From NCBI RefSeq assembly GCF_000003815.2, contig NC_049980.1:25564272-25628271 (forward strand): 64,000 nt of DNA, given 5' to 3'. A program made the translations under genes and the position numbers. The notes under the pieces were generated by a model. That model was not told where the DNA came from. It saw only the letters and a list, made by a program, of their open reading frames with translations, and searched no databases. Every line of letters starts with the position of its first letter. Position 1 is the first letter of the stretch. Positions 1-13,100 of this stretch are shown here, one piece after another. The DNA is from Branchiostoma floridae (lineage: Eukaryota; Chordata; Leptocardii; Amphioxiformes; Branchiostomatidae).

Positions 1-258
1 CTTCTTTATCAGTTCACTGTGTTGTTCAATACTAATAAGAACAAAACTTGTCTTCAGCAGTTTTTCAACAAGCATGAGGAACAAATTATATTATACCTAG
101 TAATGATACACGTACCTTTCCTTAATGAAGTGATTTTTTTCATAACATCGCAGAACATCCCATATGCCCCTTCCAACAAGATCAGTACATATCTAGCAGC
201 AAGGAACTGCAAATTTGTGTATTCCCATTTTTCTGTACCATGGACTTGTCTCTTCCAG

Positions 259-1947
259 CCCCAACCTGCCCAGTCTGGAGGTGCTGAAGTTTGAACAGAA
301 ACTCCTGGAGAGACAGGTCAGTCCTGGTCATGTGATCGGTACATCCTTTTGACGAAATGTTAGACTACTGGGAGGGTTGAGGAGAACATTGTATGAAACT
401 AAGTTTGTTCTAATATAACTTTTCTGTTCTAACTGAATGATCAAAACGTCAAAAATCGGTTTATGTGTAAAATTAGATTAATTTTGATTATTCATATTGG
501 TCTTAAATCCACTTTTCAAGGCACAATTAGTATCTGTCTCCTTTATGAATTACAGTAAGTACATAGCTGGTACAAGGAGCATTTTATCACTAGGCTGCTT
601 AGCTGGTCAGTCATGATTGTTGTCAATGCTACACGCACAATTTACATTGTCATTCCTTGCTTTTTCTAGTGTTCTTCCAGTGTTTGTGATGTTGAGTTAG
701 TGAGATGAGAATGTTGCGTTCTGTTTTGTCTCCCAGATCCAAGCGGTGAAGTCCAAGGGCAGGTTAGTTCCAGAGAGGAGTATCCAGGTGTACCAGGAGA
801 TGGGCCAGCAGATCATACATGTCCAGAACCAGCTGGCAACGGGAGGACCTTCTGTCAAGAAAGGTACACCCAGCCCTTTTATTACTGTTGTACATGTAGT
901 TTAGCTTTAAACTCTGTGGATGCTCAGTTTACAGTTGGGATTTCCTGCCACTGAATAAATCAGCATTGGCCTTGTACACATAATTATTATGTATTCTTAG
1001 TGCCTATCCATGCCTTTGTGTGGCAAGAGCTTCAGTTTGGTTCCCACTTGCAAATCTTACCTACTAGTAATGAGGTTGATCATACCTGACCCCCTTGCTG
1101 TCAATATTAGTATCTATCCATGCCTTTGCATTGCAATAGCTTTAACTTGCTTCACACTTGAAAGTCTTAATGATAATAACTCTTATCTAATGAGGTTGAT
1201 AATACCTGACCCCCAGGGTATGTATATGAGAATCCTGAAATGTTGCTGCTTTATAGAGTTGTTTCTTTTTACATCTTACAGCCTACATCAGGCAGCTGGA
1301 AGCCAGTCTGGCCAGTTATCATGCAGAGGCTGTGCAGTGGAATAAACAAGGGAAAAAGGTAGGCTCCAATCTACATTGCTTTAAATAGTCCATTCAGAGC
1401 AGTAGTTATGCACGGTGTCCAACATGTACAAATGTAGTGTCCTACATTTCAAATACTGCTGAAATACATCAGTGTGTATTGATTATTATAATGTGTATTG
1501 ATATACCATTGTGGTATTATTGTAGTGGTTGAGGTTTTATAATTATATGAGGGGATGAAGACAAGTATCAGATGTTAATTTCCATCTCTATGTCAGAATC
1601 TTACTGTATAATTTTTGTGTTTACAGGATAGAGCACACCAGGCCTTGAGTAAGAAAAAAGTTGTGGAGAATGAGGTGAGTGCCTTTCAACCCATTTCCCT
1701 GAATTTGTAGTCTGTGCAACACAAACTCTGCTGTCTGGTGCTGTAACTGCCCCCTTCTACTTCTAGGCGGCCAACCGGATGGTGGGTGGGTTGCTTTAAG
1801 CAAGATTTAGTCAGGCTACTAAATTTGCAAAGGCTGTTATTTAGCTTCTGAACACCGTACTTGATTTAAGTAAATTATATTACAACTATCGTGGTATCTT
1901 TCTTGCAGCTGATGAAGTTCAAAGCTGCTGCTGTCCACACAAAGTGA
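259..1947 (+). CDS. CC2D1A: CC2D1A/CC2D1B (lgd/Freud-1) C-terminal exons, 5' part outside window
   Basis: Five exons (259-316, 737-863, 1282-1358, 1627-1674, 1909-1947 with stop TGA) join in phase to about 115 residues. They match the segment after the C2 domain in vertebrate CC2D1A: compare LEVLKFEQKLLERQI here with LSVLAFDQERLERKI in human, and KVVENELMKF with NLVESELQRL. The segment is predicted helical/coiled coil. CC2D1 proteins bind the ESCRT-III subunit CHMP4 and act in endosomal sorting; CC2D1A is also described as a transcriptional repressor. DM14 repeats and C2 domain must lie before position 1. All junctions have AG...GT ends. Whether this is the pre-duplication ortholog of both CC2D1A and CC2D1B cannot be decided from this fragment. 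Confidence 0.85.
998..1215 (+). repeat. Tandem duplication (about 2 x 110 bp) in a CC2D1 intron
   Basis: Two diverged adjacent copies share 'tatccatgcctttg', then 'aatgaggttgat' and 'atacctgaccccc'. They lie in the intron between exons 737-863 and 1282-1358. No coding content. Confidence 0.7.
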
Positions 1948-3165
1948 ACATCACCAACCAACACCACGGGTCAGACCTAAATAATATTGATATGTATAGG
2001 AAGATAGTAATATTTGTAAGCATATTTTTTAGTATATCAATTTATCAAAAGATTTTGCTGCATGGAATGTATAATGGTTTTGAACTGCATTTCTTCTGGT
2101 AGCATTGTTTTATAGTGGTAAAATGTATCAAGAAGAATAGTCCTTGGGAAATACACGTTTTTCTGCAGGGCTTGTCATTACCAATGGTGAGAAGTTGAAA
2201 TGAATCATTGCTCTGCATCCTGATATGGTCTCCAGTCATAGGGCATCACTGTCATGAAGAAAATATCTATAGAATGCCCTATATTATCAGACAAAGTGTA
2301 GTATTCATGTACGTACTGAGGTTCCCAGTACTTGGGGCACATTAATAAAAAATTTAAAGTAAAGGTTGTCTCTAGTAGGTAAAAGTGATTTAACAGAACA
2401 CCAGTTTCTACATGATTAGATGCATGTCCTTCTTTGTGTACCTGTTTAAGTACACTGCTCCATTAGTGACTGATATGTCACTATTTCCAGACTCCAGTGG
2501 AGTAGTGACATATCAGTCACTAATGGAGATCTTAATTAAAACCAAACCATTAAGGAGTTGACTACAAAACCCTGTTACCTCCCATAGTGACTCTATACTC
2601 AGCATCTTGCCAGATAATGTCTCAAACCTACATGTTAACTGTATAGCCTTGTCATACTTAGCTGTTCTTAAAGAAACCCAGCCGTTTATAAGCCACAAAA
2701 TGACTGGCAAAAACAGAACAGTTTATACAGTGTACAGTAAGAGGAACTACATTGTATAACATTAAGAATATTTCAGCTTTTATACCATATATTTGACAAT
2801 TGAAAGTGTATCATAAAAGTATAGGTACAAGGCCTTTCCATTTAGTTAAGGGTTTTGCTTGTTTAGGCTTTTTTTAAAAATATGGTTTGAAATTGTTGAG
2901 TCGTCTATGTTTTAGCATTGCTGCTTTGTGTGAAAACCAATTGTATCCATCCAAAGAAATGTAATATTGTGGCAGCCTTTCAAATGGATGTGGCTGTGAT
3001 AGTGTGTTGGAAAAGAAAGAAAAAAAACAGCTTCATGAATTTTCAGAAATGTAGTTTATTGCAGAAAGGTCTGTTTCTTTGTATGCAAAATAGGAACATA
3101 AACAAGAACTGAATGTAACTGTAGGATATTGAGTAAGCTTGCCTTTACCATTGGTACAATAAAGT
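1948..3165 (+). other. CC2D1 3' UTR with two possible poly(A) signals
   Basis: After the stop there is no exon-like frame. AATAAA occurs at about 2344 and again at 3158. DNMT3 converges from the other strand, and a minus-strand AATAAA (plus-strand TTTATT) lies at 3055-3060, so the two 3' UTRs could abut or overlap. The region contains the perfect hairpin at 2458-2528. Transcript ends are inferred. Confidence 0.5.
2458..2528. repeat. Perfect 26-bp inverted repeat in the CC2D1 3' UTR
   Basis: Arms 2458-2483 and 2503-2528 are exact reverse complements, with a 19-nt spacer that itself holds the palindrome ACTCCAGTGGAGT. An RNA from either strand would form a 26-bp uninterrupted stem. Confidence 0.9.
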
Positions 3166-4119
3166 ATGATGTCAAGTCATTTGTCATGGTGTGTAAGATG
3201 CATGGTGACATACAATATTGTACCTAAGACTTTATGACCAGCCCTTTTGCTCCTCTTAAACAAGAGTACTACAGTACACATCATCTTAACCTGAAACAAG
3301 CTTACTTGGCATATGTGGAAATAACTTTGTGTACCTAAAATTGAAATGAAAGCTTTGCTGCCACACTCAATTGTTCTTGTATTTAAGTTGAGTGAAATTG
3401 AGTTGAGTCAAAATTTAGAAACTCAAAACCAGTAACGTTGTGCACAATGCAAAATTTTAATAAGGATCACTGAAGAAGTGTTGTTTCTCATTTAAGATGA
3501 AATGAGACTGCACAATGACAGCTTCATGACAATTTCAGGTACTGTCTCCTGTCATAACAGTATGGAAAAAAATTAAATAGTTAAAGTCAACAAACTGAAG
3601 GTGGAAAGAAACTGCTTAAACTCAGCAACTTACAAAAGTACTCTAGAAAACTGTGGGGTATATATGATGCTGTAATCATAAACAACTTTGATAACAATTC
3701 AACAAGAACCAAAATGTTTGATAACAGTGTTAAACTATCGCAACTCATCTACAGCTTAATGGTTGCAACAAAGAACAGAAGCCTTTTTGACAGTTTCCAA
3801 CTGCTCTGTTGTGGTAGATAACCTGAACAATTTGCTAACAATTTGTACTCTAATACAGCAGTAACTCTAGTTCAGATAATCAATGCACAATTTACAAGAA
3901 CAAAATAAATACTCTATATCAATGATTATAATTATCATATCATATCATAAACTCAAATAATGGATTTGTAACAAATATCAACACTACAGTATTTGCAATT
4001 TTCACTTGCTTGACATGATTGACACACATTATCTACTGCTCAAAAAGGCCCAATTTCCTTCTTTTCACTTTCTTATCAACTTACACTCCACCTTAATTAG
4101 CAGAGCTCCTTTGGTAAAA

Positions 4120-7100
4120 CTACTCCTTGTCCTGACACTGGAAGTAGTCCTTCAGTGGTGCCAGTAGGTGTCGGATGACGGGGATGCTCCATGCCCGGCC
4201 CAGCAGCCGCTGGCGGGAACAGCGACTCATGTTGCACACATCCGTGTAGTGGCTGGGGAACCCAAACACACTGGGGGGAAACACAGGGAGGTTAGTTAGT
4301 TAAAGTCCTTCCCGTACCAGATGGTGCATAGGGCAGTGGACCATTTCCATTTTAGTACCCCAGGGCCACAAAACTTTTTGCAATTATTACAGCAGGAGGG
4401 CTAGTCCACTGGTAGTGGTCTGTGTGACTGTGACCTTCTACACTCTTTCCCAAATGCTTAGTGCTAAGCAGAGAAAGCAGCATGAACCATTTTCAAAGTA
4501 TGACAAAGCCAGGGATCAAACTCACAACCCACCGACTGCAAAGCAAGCACTCGGCCATTGCACTGGTCAAACTGTTAACCATGACAAGTAACCATGGAAA
4601 TTTTGCCACCTTAAAGTGACTATATCAGCTATGTAACTCAAATGGATGAAAATAGGAAGACAAATAAACCAATGATCATATCAATAAGCTGATTTCTTGC
4701 AGCTCAGTTCTGAAGGGTTTACAACATAAATAGTGTGTAACAATTGATTTTCCAAGACACCCACCGTTCCAGCTCGGTACACCAGAGAGTGTCTGGCTGC
4801 CCCTCCATGAGTACAGGTGCAGCCTGCTGTTTCCCCTGGTTACGCACTGAATGCAGAGTGGTGGTCACTGTACGTACCTTTTTGACCTGGGGAGAAACAA
4901 ACATCTTTGTATCATAATGGGCTTAATGTATTAAATCTTCTTTGATTTTGATGATGTCAAGTGACTTTGGCACTACAGAATGGGATTGCAAAGACGGTCA
5001 AGACTTCCTCACAAGGGAGCATTTTCCCAACATACCTGAGCCACTCGGCCACAACCTTTCTCTAGACACTGCTCCAAAGCCAGCTTGTCACTGGCCTGTG
5101 GCACCAAGGGCCTGGTACAGGAAGGGAACATGTTACAGTAGACATCTAAATTACTGCCGGCATGGCATTGAAAATTGGGCATTGGGCTTTACAAAAAAAC
5201 AAGATTGAACTGATAATAATTGTTGCTCTCAATACGACCTACTTAAAATGGGTATGAAAGGAGCACAGACTTCATGTTCAGGTATGAATTGTTTTTGATG
5301 GACAACACTGTGGTGGGACTAACCTGTTCATGCCGGGGAGGTTCCCCCAGAAGTAGCGGGCACGATGAGCAGGAGACACATCTTTGGCATCCACCACCAC
5401 TGGGTTACACTGGGGTGGCATCAGGGACAAGCTTAAGGTCACACATGTTATGTTGCAGCTAGTGTCTTGGAAACTACTTGACATTTCCCTCTCTAAACAT
5501 ATCTCTTCTCTAAGATGTATAGAACTACAGTATCATCCTTCACTACAACCGCTTATACAGTCAAACCTGCCCAAGACGACCACCCGGGGGACCGGAAAAA
5601 AGCGGTCGATTTGGACAGGTGGTCGCTGAGAAGAGTATCGACTCAAAACATGCCCGATGCAAAGTATAAATGGTTTCCGTTGTGTTTAATGGCAAATAGA
5701 AAGCACACTGCACGCACGCAAAGAAGCGAGGTCTTTAATGTCAAATACAGCACGCACACTGAAAACTGTAAATTTACCCCCAAAATCCGACGCAAACTGG
5801 CCGATTTCGGCACAAAATCGCGCTATTTATCATAAAAAATCGATGAAAACCTCAATTTTGAAAATAATGCGGTCGTTATGGGTCCCAATTTGGGCCGGTC
5901 GCGGTCGCGTTGGCCAGGTGGTCGTTGAGAAAAGGTCGCCTAATGCTTACGTCAATGGGAAAAAAATTCGGGACCGAGAAAAAGCGGTCGAAATGGCCAG
6001 GTGGTCGCTGAGAAGAGGTCGTCGCTTGGGCAGGTTTGACTTTAGTCTCGCTTGTAATCTAAAGCTAAATATGATAATCTTCAATTTTATCCCAAATTCA
6101 AGTCACAATCATTGTGACCTGAATTTGGGATAAAAAATGCAGATTAGACAGTCCCTCATCATCTTTGCAAAGTCAACATCTCCAGATGACCTACAATTCA
6201 CAAGAAAGTCTTCTGTTACCTACTGGATAAACAAAAATGAGTGTTTTGTAAAAATGAGTTACCCCCAGGAACAGACTGATGTCCTGTTTGTACTGGTGCT
6301 TCATGGCCACCACGTTCTCAAACAGCCAGAAGAACGGACGGTCGTCTCCGGGAGCGGGGGCAGCTTCCCGCAGCAGTCGGTAGAAGTTGAAAAACATCAC
6401 GCCAGTTCCACCTGCGGTGGGAGGAGACAAAAGGTGAGTAAAACTTTTTTTCTGATAACAGAAAACAGCACCATAGGTCATAGGAATTCGTATACAAATC
6501 AAGACGCATGCATAAATTTCTTCCTTTGATCATCTGCGGATATGATGTCAGTGCAGTACACTTGATTTATGATTTGATCTAAAGCAATGCAAGTATCCAG
6601 TGTAGCTCTATTTAGCTTGAAAGAACTAACCAGCAACTTTTCCACTCACCATACAGCCCTGCTCTGTTGGGGTTAGCTATAGACAGGTCATTACATGGAC
6701 TTCCTCCCAGCACAAGATCAAATGGACCAAGCTTTGGTATCTGTGGGTCAAGGACAATACATGTAGAACAACTAAAATGTCATGACACCAAATTGCTCTA
6801 TGTGGTCAAGTATTTCCTATTATCATCCTCTGTCGCTCATTTATTTTGATTTTACTGTGATTTCACACTTTGAAAGACTACCAAAATCCTTGAAATAACT
6901 TCCTTAAATTGAGTGGAAGATGCTGAAATAGATAAACCTAAAGCACAGAGAATCAATTCAAGGGAAATGCTGAGTTTTCTTGTCAAAGACAAAACAGTAT
7001 ACTTTCTCATGCCACGGCCATGGTAGATCTTTACACAGAGTTCTAAAACCAGGTCAATGAGGCAAACATACAAAACTTAATTATGAAATCAACTCCCATT

Positions 7101-10100
7101 TAGTTTTCCCCCAAACCACACAAATTTGAAAATTATAAGACCAAATGATAAATGTTATAACTAGTGTTATGCTCCAAAAGATTTTACAATTTCAAGTTGC
7201 ATAGACTGATCCCATAGTCCCTTAAGACATGCAAAATAAAATATTTGCAATGTAAATATTTGATGGACATGCAGCCATTCTTGTATTCGTTGATTTCCTA
7301 ATTACCATGCTATCATTAATTGAACTACTGTCTATATATGATGGACAGTCTTTTGTTTGCCACATTGACCTCGCTTTTGATCTAACATGTCCACCTCACA
7401 AAAAGGGTGTATAAGGCTACTAACATCAGTGTTCCTTATGCTGCGGATGTCTCCCAGATGACGGATGCCCCCAGCATGTCTGAGCTGGGACACTTTGATG
7501 GCATCAGGGTCGATCTCTGAGGCGTAGCACACGTCCACTGTCACACCCAGCTCCTTCAGCACCAGCAGAGCTGGGAAAGAGTCTCTGTTAATGTCTGTCA
7601 TCAGCAGTCTTGTTGATAGATATCATGATCAAAAGTCAAAAATATTAGGATGAGGCCCAGATTAAAGGACCTTGTGAAGTCCTGATTCTTCGTATGAAGA
7701 GTATTTATCATAAAAGGAATGTTAGATGCACTTGAAACATGGATTGAGTAACATATTTTACGATCAAGGAATACAGCAACTACAATAAATGTCAAACTGT
7801 TGATTACTTCTAATATTTAATATGTATATGTAGTTGCAAAAGCTGGAACTACAAATTCTGTTACCTGTGCCAATACCATCATAGAGTGAGAGAACCCTGA
7901 TGGGGCGTCGCTGCTGGGCTGGGACAGGAGGGTACAGCTTTGGTTGACCCTGACAAACAGAAAACATTGGTTCGAATTCATTTGATACTTGTAGCATGCA
8001 AACAGTAGATACATCTACTATATTGAGACCAAACAGGAACTAATTAACTCATTTGCATCAACTTTGTCTTATCTCATCTTACCTTTGTTTCCTATTGGAC
8101 AATTAAAAATCTTCTTTGCATATCGATTCATAGTTAGGGTATAAAACCTGCTCTTCAACAAGATCCATTCAGTGTCACCAAGGACGTTATATCAGATATA
8201 ACGTCCTTGGTGTCACTGACAAAAGATTATGAATTTTGACAAATGAAATGTCTGACCGTTTCCAAAATCATATCCAGTTGGTTGAGTAGCTGGTATTTGG
8301 TGTATATTGAGACCTCTTATCTGACATTCTGGGCAAACAACCAACATTCTACATCTTGTATTCTGTGCCTAGATTTCCTAATCTCTGACTCACAAAGTCC
8401 TCCACATCATCCATGGCAAAGAACTGCTGCAGCCTGGCTGACCAGTCCTGCTGCCGATGTAACAGTCCATGTCTGGGTTCCTCCCGGCACATGTAGCACA
8501 GCCACGGGTCCTCCAGTACTGCCTGCATGAGGGGAAACCAATATTCAAACCCTGCACTAGATACCACTCTTAAAAAAAAACAAGCTTCTGGCATCTACAA
8601 TAGCCTCACCTTGTAGCTAGAATGTATAGGAACTGTAGAGCAAAGATAAACATCATTACTGGGGTATGGTTACATTAGTTCAACGTATCTTCTTTTGTCC
8701 CCATGTTGGATAAGTCTTATCTTTAGGCACAAGGGGTTGTGACTGATAAACGCATGTCTGCCTTTGTTCATACATCAGACATTTATTTAGTGGACATGGC
8801 AAGTTTAGTTATTGAGAATATAACTACAGAGTAATACAGTGCCAAGAATATATTGAAGGAAGAATAGATTTGCAAGTCTAGGAAATGCTTACCTGGTCTG
8901 CTGTGCCTGGTCCTACAATCAGGTCAAGGCAGTCTTTGCAGAAAGACCTGATGATATGATACAATGCACATGTGAGATATCATCAGTCAACTGATAAACT
9001 CAAATAACTGATGATTTTTATAAACATCCGGTATTTGTGCAAACTCAGTGTAAAGGACATTTTTTCATGACAAGAGAACCAGAGATCGCAGATTTCATGT
9101 AGGTCAGAAATACATACGCAGACTTGCATATGCAAAAAAAACCCACTAGATGCCTTTAGAATTGAATCAAGTCTACTAAAGATAGTAAGGTGGTTATTGC
9201 GTTATGACTGGCAGAGTATTCAGTGTTGAAGCAACTTGGCTGGCATTTCCCACCAAACTGCATAACTGTATGTCGTCTTGCTGAGCAAATACTGAGAATA
9301 CAGCAAATTTGTCACATGCAGGTATAATCACAGAGAAAGACAGCTCCAGATGATTACTTGATGCTGACACATGCTAACCTGCAGCAGCTGTCCTGCCCAC
9401 ACATCAGCACCTCGGTCCCAGCTGCACACAGGCTGCAGTACGACTGGTACCCGTCCTCGTCAAACTGGTACGACGACTCCAGAAACTCAATCTGGGGATA
9501 AAAATGATCAGTGAATACTGAACAGAAAGATATTCTTTGATTTGCAAATAAATAATAAAGGCAGATGGAAAGACAAGAGCTGATCGAAAGTCACAAAAGT
9601 AATAGTTACCCTTTCAGCACCAAGGACAGATACGATTTCACTTTCCATCAAAGACATGATCAGTACCATTCAAAATCACCTATGTCATATCGATATCACT
9701 GCAAATGCAGTGATTGTAATCATTCTATTTACCAAGGACAGAGACAATACACAAGTAGATTCAGATGTTACATACTTCCTAAGCAGTCAAACTTTAACAT
9801 CTCTTTGGGCACCCAATTCATACTCCAAACTATGCAATGATCTGACACAAGTGGTCAGACTATCTAGAAGCTACTCATTAACATCATCTCAAAGTATCTT
9901 AATTGCAGTGTGCACAGGGAATGGGTAGAAAGATTATGTAAAGCTTACCCTACACCCCTCACACAGCCCTCCCCTGAACAGTGGGTGCTGGGTCTCCACA
10001 TCCAGGCTCCCACAGGCAAGGCACAGCTGGTCAACAGACAGATGCCTCTTCCGCACTTCCTCAAACAGTTTTGCTATGGACAAAAAATTGATTTTGAACT

Positions 10101-13100
10101 CTACAAGTGCTTTATAAAATCTTGAATTTCTTTACAGCCTTGATTGTGAGAGAAATCTAGATGGCAGTTTAGTAGTTCTTTTTGATTTCTACAGTGTTGT
10201 GTCAAATAATAAAACAAGGTAGACCCCGGCAAAGAAAATATTTTGAAACAGATACATTCTTTTTCGACAATGCCTACTGCTTTGTAACAGCTGTTTTGGA
10301 CGTAGAGCTTACCCCTCTCCAGTCGGGAGTCCACAGACTCCCTGCGACCCCCACTCCCAGACGACCTTCCCTCAGCTACCTGCTCCAGCTGTTTCAGGTG
10401 TCTCACCTGCAGCCACTGATGCACCAGGTGATCAGGTGGCCTGGCTTCCTCTGGAAACAGACAATACAAGCACACAGTAAGGAAAACACTCTTGAATCTT
10501 TGAGCTTTACATGAAGAGCAATGATAGACTATGTGCAGGATGGAGTTACATTTCTACAGTCTTAATTATTGAATTTTTGAATGTCTTTTATCAGACTTAA
10601 CAATCTTCTGTTTTCCCAGATGACTTCTTCCACTTGGAACAAATGGTAGTGAAAAGGAACTATTCTTCTCTGACATATATAAGATTGCAACACATTTTTA
10701 CTGAAGCTGTGGGACTTGCTTGTTACCTGAAGAAGGTTTCAGGCTGTCAGGACCAGATGGAGAGAAGTCCTGTAAGGCCCACTGCACCATGGCCATGTCC
10801 CTGTCCTGGTTCTTATGGGCTTCAGGAGATGACAGAAACTTCTTCTTGGCACGATCTGCAGCAACCTGAACACAACAGGCCATGCTTGTAAAATGCTTGA
10901 ATGTAAACATCAATCAGGAGTGTCTCCATTAGATAGAGAAGACCTTTCAGAACTGACCGGCATATTCTTACCTGTAGAGACTCCAGTATGGCACGTTTGT
11001 AGGTCTGTAGTCGGTTATACGTCCTCTCGTGATACAACTGGCTGAACTTTCCAAACGGCTCCAGCTTGTCCTCCACCTGCACCTGTACGTGTGCACATGA
11101 TGGTATTGCTTTGGAAATCTTTGCTGCATATACTTTTGAGTGGCATTTTTGCAGGTGACAAAATTATCTACTCCAGACATATTCAACTGTACCATCTATT
11201 CTCTGTTCAATTCAATGCATTGAGAAGAGATTGTAGAACATATGGGTCATGTTGGAAAATGTTTTCAAACAGCACCAGATCCTGATTCTTCATTTGGGAG
11301 TGAATGCAAAGCAAGACAATACTTAGATTACTTACAATGGAGAACTTGCCATCACCAAACCACCTGACCCAGCATGACCCCTCGGGCGCCGGGTCCCTGC
11401 CTGTCTCCACACAGGACACCACCCGTCCTGGCCACCAGGTGTAACCCTTCAGCTTACCGAACACCAGCTCTCCCATCCCGTACGTCCCCTCCTGTACAAA
11501 CACAGAACAGATGATGTTCAGGGCACCTTGAAGTATAGATAACTTGTGCCTTGATACCCTTTACAGTTCTTACATTTCACCGTTTATGTTAAGCAGAGCT
11601 AAAAAGTCATTGTTTTTATGTGGTTAGTTGTATGTCAAGCCTTGTAATAAGGACGAGATTTAGGTGTACTTTTGTCGCCTGCGAGTTCCTTACTGGATAA
11701 AACATTACATTACCTCTCATTACCTGTAATAAAAGGTTCCTGTAAAAAATTATACTTTGCTATTATAGGAATGTTTCTACTTAATCATTTAATGTTGTGT
11801 GCTGTCACATGTTTGAGCATGTCACACATTACTGTGTATGTCAAACTTGTTCCCAGTTTTCCTTAATTTATACCCATTTGTTTGTCTCTAAATACAAGAA
11901 ATGTCCCAAACCTTGTACTCCTGTGGCAGCTGCTCATCTTGACTTTTGTCTGTGGGGCTGCAATTTTCTAGAATGCTACTAGTACTGGTGGCACCTGGAG
12001 TAACCGGTTCTGTAACAGGTGCTGAGGAGATACTGGCAGCTGCAGATGCTGCAGGTATGTCCTTGGGCACAGCTAGATTTCCCTAGGTTTGGAAAAAAAT
12101 GGATCACGTTTTTTTTTATTGACAGCTCTCCAGGGTCATTTCTTATCATGTGAATGTCTTAGAATAATTTTTCTGGACTATGATTGAAAGACAGATGTTG
12201 CAGGTGTATCCATCGGCACAGCTAGATTTCCCTAGGTTGAGGAAATATGAGAGCTCGACATGTACTTTGTATTGATATCTCTTTTATAACTCATCAGTAG
12301 ACAGTATTTCTTATTCCATACTGAAACTGACAACAATGGACAGTACCTTGGAAGAAGTGGCTGGGTTACTCCTTATTGTTGTGAAGGCTAGAGGCTGCAT
12401 TTTCATCTTTTTCTTTACAGCACTGCCCTGGAATTGACAGAATAAGGTTCATCAAAGATTCAATCATTCTCCACAGCAATGACAAATAGTTATCAAACTG
12501 TCACTACATGTATGGTCTGAAGGACAACTTGCCAACCCCAATGTTGTACTGTATGAACATTGAGAGGTCATGACAGTATTGTACACTAAGGCAAAAAATG
12601 CCACATTATAAAACACACACACAGGTATTACATGAGTCTTAGTTTTGTACCTGTTCCTCTTTCTTTCTTTTCTTCCCTTTGTCATCAGCAGTGGGCGGAG
12701 CCTCAGGCTGGAACCTCTTGACAGGTGACAGTCTCTGTCTCAGGCTGTCCTCCCAGCCAAACATGCCTCTGGTATGCTCCATGTAGAATGGTTCAAGCTA
12801 TATGTATAATAGTTGGCAAATCGGTAAAATGTCAGTAACATTTGAATGCATACTTGACATAGCATAAGAGAGACATACCAGCTACTGTTTTGGAATCTAC
12901 TTTCCACAATCCACATTAAATCATTGTAGGTTGTACATTAAGAAAAAATAGACTATCTGTACCTTGTTCTTCTCAGGAGTACTAGTCCTTGCCTTCTTTT
13001 TGTTGCCAGTTTCATCTCTCTCCAAAATCTCCTGGGTAGGCCTTTTACCAGCTGCTCCTTTGTGGCGTTCATCACTGGCTATCCCCTGCTTCTGGACTTC

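Noticed and set aside
5384-6133. Overlapping plus-strand frames of 81-131 codons
   Set aside because: They run through the MITE-like element at 5559-6041 and show no protein family; no exon signals.
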